A DNA stretch of 8,781 bases from Calditrichota bacterium (GTDB taxonomy: Bacteria; Zhuqueibacterota; Zhuqueibacteria; Oleimicrobiales; Geothermoviventaceae): positions 1-8,781 of the forward strand of contig JAADFT010000071.1 in NCBI GenBank assembly GCA_013152765.1, read 5' to 3'. The first letter of the stretch is position 1. Every line of letters starts with the position of its first letter. Under the pieces are notes generated by a model, which saw only the letters and a list, made by a program, of their open reading frames with translations, ran no database searches and was not told where the DNA came from. The position numbers and the translations under genes were made by a program. Of this stretch, positions 6,791 through 8,781 are shown piece after piece.

Positions 6791-7585
6791 TCAGATGGTC
6801 ATGGCCGTGAATCCGCCGTCAACGCGAATGATTGCCCCTGTGACAAAACTCGACGCCTTTTCGGATGCCAGCCAGATCATGGCCCCCACCAGTTCCTCAG
6901 CCTCGCCAAACCGTCCCATCGGCGTGTGCCGCATGATGTCCTGAATGCGCTCCTCTGTCAGAATCTTGCGGTTCTGCTCGGCCGGGAAGAATCCCGGGGC
7001 GATCGCGTTGACGCGGATCTTGTAAGGCGCCCACTCACGCGCCAGCCACTGAGTCAGGTTGTTAACGCCGGCCTTCGTGATGGAGTACGTGAACACCTTG
7101 GAAAGCGGTGGACCAGAAGACGCGGAGGAAAAATTGATCACGCTGCCACCCTCCCCCTGGTCGATCATCCGCTTCCCAAAGATCTGGCAGGCCAGAAACA
7201 TGCTTTTCAGATTCACGTCGATGATGCGCTGCCACTCCTCCTCGGTGATTTCGAAAAACGGAGTCGACGAGTTGATGCCGGGGGCGTTTACCAAAATGTC
7301 GATCCGGCCAAACGTGTCGATGATCTCCTTGTCCGCGCGTTCCAGGTCCGCCCTGGAAGTGGCGTCCACGGCGATCGAGATCGCCTCACCACCGAGCTCA
7401 CGGATTTCCTTTGCCCGGGCCTCGGCGTACTCTTTTTTCAGATCCAGGATTGCGACCTTAGCGCCTGCCTGAGCGTAGCCCTTGGCCACGGTGCCCGCGA
7501 GCACGCCCCCGCCGCCAATCAACGCAGCAACCTTTCCCTCGAGACCAAACAGGTCCCGCAGATATTCAGCCACCGAAACCGCCAT
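6791..7585 (-). CDS. SDR oxidoreductase, D-mannonate oxidoreductase-like
   Basis: A 264-residue short-chain dehydrogenase/reductase. Catalytic residues are N125, S154, Y167 and K171 (YSITK). The stretch PGFFPAEQNRKIL (198-208), followed by HTPMGRFGEAEELVGA and VDGGF, recalls SDRs annotated as D-mannonate oxidoreductase, which interconvert D-fructuronate and D-mannonate with NAD(P)(H). The cofactor loop is unusual: residues 23-30 read IGGGGVLA where TGGGGVLG would be expected, and NNAG/NGAG is replaced by NAPG at 100-103. I chose the ATG at 7585 because GGAGGG at 7591-7596 lies 5 nt upstream and the protein then starts with a normal SDR N-terminus (LFGLEGKVA). The 32 extra residues available upstream look non-coding and would overlap the preceding gene's end. 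It lies between the TIM-barrel gene and the zinc dehydrogenase. The SDR fold is certain; the mannonate assignment is by recalled similarity only. Confidence 0.88.
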   Translation of the reverse strand: MAVSVAEYLRDLFGLEGKVAALIGGGGVLAGTVAKGYAQAGAKVAILDLKKEYAEARAKEIRELGGEAISIAVDATSRADLERADKEIIDTFGRIDILVNAPGINSSTPFFEITEEEWQRIIDVNLKSMFLACQIFGKRMIDQGEGGSVINFSSASSGPPLSKVFTYSITKAGVNNLTQWLAREWAPYKIRVNAIAPGFFPAEQNRKILTEERIQDIMRHTPMGRFGEAEELVGAMIWLASEKASSFVTGAIIRVDGGFTAMTI

Positions 7586-7658
7586 TTTCGCCCTCCACTT
7601 TTTCTTTTCTCTCCCCCATCCCAAAATTTGAACGCGACACGGTTCCCTTCGAACCCGG

Positions 7659-8552
7659 CTACATGTCAAGTTTTCGAGCAAGCTCCTCCAGGTACGCTTT
7701 TGACCTGCGGTAGGCCTCGTCGATGTTCGGCACGTGCCCGACGTCCACAGCCACGTAGCCGTCGAAGCCGTGCTTCTTCAGGGCCAGGAAAATGCCCTCA
7801 AAGTCGATTGTGCCCTCGCCGAGAGCGAGGTGAAGATTGTCGCGGCCATCGTTGTCAGCAACGTGCAGGTAGCGAATCCGTGAGCCGAGCTTCTCGACAC
7901 TGATCGGCAGGATTTCCTTCTGTGCGTGCTGGTGTCCCGTGTCGAGCACTGCGCCGAAGTTGGGTTCATCCACGTGGTCCATCAAGCGCAACAGCGCGTC
8001 CGTATTGCTGATGTTCTCGCCAACACGCGGCTCCATCGTCAACCACAAACCCGCCTTAGCTGCGCGCTGGGCGCACGTTTTCACGGTGTCGACCATCAAT
8101 TCCCAGAAGGCTCCGTAGTCGAAATCCTCCGGGATGCGCACTTTGAACTGGCGGCCGTAGTTGAGCGCCTCTTTGTACGGTACTTCGCCCAGGAATTCCA
8201 CGGGCGGGGTGAAGCTGTCGAGCTGCACAGTCTCGGCACCGAAATACTGAGCCAGCTCCAGTCCAAGATCGAAAAGCTCGAGCGCGCGCTGACGTTTTTT
8301 CTCGTCGAAACTGAAAGCATCGGGCAAAATGGGGCAGAAGTTGATGATCTTGACCCCGAGTTCGTCCGCGAGGTTCTTGAAGCGCTCCTTGTTCTCGGCC
8401 ACTTCGAGCATGTTTTTTTCGCGAACTCCCTCCAGTTCCACGTACTCGAAACCCAGAGCGGCCATTTCTCTGAGCGCCTTCATGGCGTTTTCGATGCTCG
8501 GGGGGTACCCGTACTTGCTGATGGCGTAGAGCCAGCAGGCACTGATTTTCAT
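7659..8552 (-). CDS. sugar phosphate isomerase/epimerase (xylose isomerase-like TIM barrel)
   Basis: A 297-residue protein of the AP endonuclease 2 / xylose isomerase-like TIM-barrel superfamily, whose members are cytosolic metal-dependent ketose/aldose isomerases, 3-epimerases or sugar-acid enzymes. Visible motifs are MEPR around E174, LDTGHQH with D204 and H207, YLHVADNDG with H230, and GEGTIDF at 245-251; these match the usual metal-ligand strands. The last expected acidic ligand, normally Glu, appears as Asp270 in GYVAVDVG. There is no signal peptide. The ATG start follows GGGAGGAGG at 8558-8566 with a 5-nt spacer, so the start is firm. It is the first gene of the cluster, directly downstream of the promoter and operators, and is followed after 73 nt by an SDR gene. 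The substrate is unknown; the context points to a sugar acid or ketose. The family call is secure, the specific reaction is not. Confidence 0.88.
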   Translation of the reverse strand: MKISACWLYAISKYGYPPSIENAMKALREMAALGFEYVELEGVREKNMLEVAENKERFKNLADELGVKIINFCPILPDAFSFDEKKRQRALELFDLGLELAQYFGAETVQLDSFTPPVEFLGEVPYKEALNYGRQFKVRIPEDFDYGAFWELMVDTVKTCAQRAAKAGLWLTMEPRVGENISNTDALLRLMDHVDEPNFGAVLDTGHQHAQKEILPISVEKLGSRIRYLHVADNDGRDNLHLALGEGTIDFEGIFLALKKHGFDGYVAVDVGHVPNIDEAYRRSKAYLEELARKLDM

Positions 8553-8578
8553 CGGAACCTCCTCCCTGGCTGAGCGGT

Positions 8579-8596
8579 GCTGTTATCGGTAACAGC
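8579..8596. promoter_or_regulatory. LacI-family-like operator 2 (18-bp palindrome)
   Basis: GCTGTTATCGGTAACAGC is an inverted repeat with 7-bp arms (GCTGTTA/TAACAGC) and a central CG at 8587-8588, the architecture of LacI-family operators. It lies in the 5' leader, 27 bp centre-to-centre from operator 1. As RNA it could also form a short hairpin ahead of the Shine-Dalgarno, but its symmetry and central CG favour a protein-binding site. Confidence 0.5.
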
Positions 8597-8607
8597 GCAG
8601 GCAAAAA

Positions 8608-8621
8608 AGAAAACGCTTACA
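8608..8621 (-). promoter_or_regulatory. LacI-family-like operator 1
   Basis: The minus strand reads TGTAAGCGTTTTCT, matching the LacI/cre-type pattern TGWAARCGYTTWCA at 13 of 14 positions, with the central CG at 8614-8615. It lies immediately downstream of the predicted transcription start, where a bound repressor would block transcription. The regulator is not encoded in the window. Confidence 0.5.
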
Positions 8622-8628
8622 GCGCTCA

Positions 8629-8657
8629 AATATAACGATTTGGCAACGAGTGGACAA
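8629..8657 (-). promoter_or_regulatory. sigma-70-type promoter for the cluster
   Basis: On the minus strand TTGTCC (8652-8657, 4 of 6 matches to TTGACA) is followed after exactly 17 nt by TATATT (8629-8634, 5 of 6 matches to TATAAT). The expected start of transcription is near 8621-8623, leaving a leader of about 70 nt to the first ATG. The start point falls at the edge of the first operator-like palindrome, consistent with a repressible promoter. Confidence 0.6.
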
Positions 8658-8687
8658 GAAGAAAGTTGGTCGGGTTTACGAAAAACT

Positions 8688-8781
8688 TTACGCTGTCAAG
8701 CGAAATCGCAGCCAGGCATTCCTCCTTGCTTCCCTCGGCGCAAATCCGTATTTTCGCCACAGTTCGTTCGGCACCGTGGAA
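8688..8781 (-). other. possible 3' end of an upstream gene (unresolved)
   Basis: From the window edge one minus-strand frame runs 30 codons to TAA (8688-8690) and looks protein-like (NELWRKYGFAPREARRNAW). Another minus frame is open for about 50 codons to a TGA inside the promoter, and one plus frame is also open, so coding cannot be decided from this short piece. If the 30-codon frame is real, an upstream co-directional gene ends about 30 nt before the -35 box. No terminator is visible between. Confidence 0.22.

Noticed and set aside
3380..6903. Repeated ACCAGTTCCTCAG at about 3380 and 6890
   Set aside because: Both copies encode the same conserved EELVGA segment of the two SDR paralogues, so this is shared codon choice and not a mobile or regulatory repeat.
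8694..8699. Perfect TTGACA on the minus strand as a -35 box
   Set aside because: No acceptable -10 lies 15-19 nt downstream, while TTGTCC-17-TATATT further on is well spaced.

Overview
This is a bacterial window: compact genes, strong AGGAGG-type ribosome binding sites, GTG and TTG starts, and moderately high GC by eye. No ribosomal or tRNA gene or other taxonomic marker is present, so the lineage cannot be named. Every gene I can support lies on the minus strand, so transcription runs from high to low coordinates. The many plus-strand ORFs, including one over 1000 codons long, are antisense shadows.

Layout in transcription order. (1) 8553-8781: leader region with a good promoter (TTGTCC-17-TATATT) and two LacI-family-like operator palindromes with central CG; the far end may hold the 3' tail of an upstream gene. 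(2) 8552-3290/1995: a six-gene, same-strand cluster made of a TIM-barrel sugar isomerase/epimerase, an SDR resembling D-mannonate oxidoreductases, a zinc polyol/idonate-type dehydrogenase, 6-phosphogluconate dehydrogenase (gnd), an SDR resembling gluconate 5-dehydrogenase, and a LarA-like (lactate racemase superfamily) hydroxyacid racemase/epimerase. A GC-rich hairpin with a U-rich tail sits between gnd and the second SDR. (3) 1715-1994: gap of 280 nt with a hairpin after the larA-like gene and a short signal-peptide-like ORF. (4) 1-1714: a membrane protein of the fused-MFS/spermidine-synthase type, split by a one-base frameshift near 1010-1075 and cut off by the window edge.

How the genes may work together (inference): most of the cluster fits aldonate metabolism. 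The zinc dehydrogenase and second SDR parallel E. coli IdnD/IdnO (L-idonate to 5-ketogluconate to gluconate). The first SDR suggests fructuronate/mannonate interconversion. A LarA homologue could epimerise C2 of an aldonate; D-gluconate 2-epimerase activity is known in this superfamily, and it would connect D-mannonate with D-gluconate. Gnd would take 6-phosphogluconate to ribulose 5-phosphate. No gluconokinase, transporter, regulator or LarB/LarC/LarE cofactor gene is visible here. The proposed nickel-dependent 2-epimerase route from mannonate to gluconate is the most interesting idea in the window, but substrate specificity cannot be read from sequence alone.
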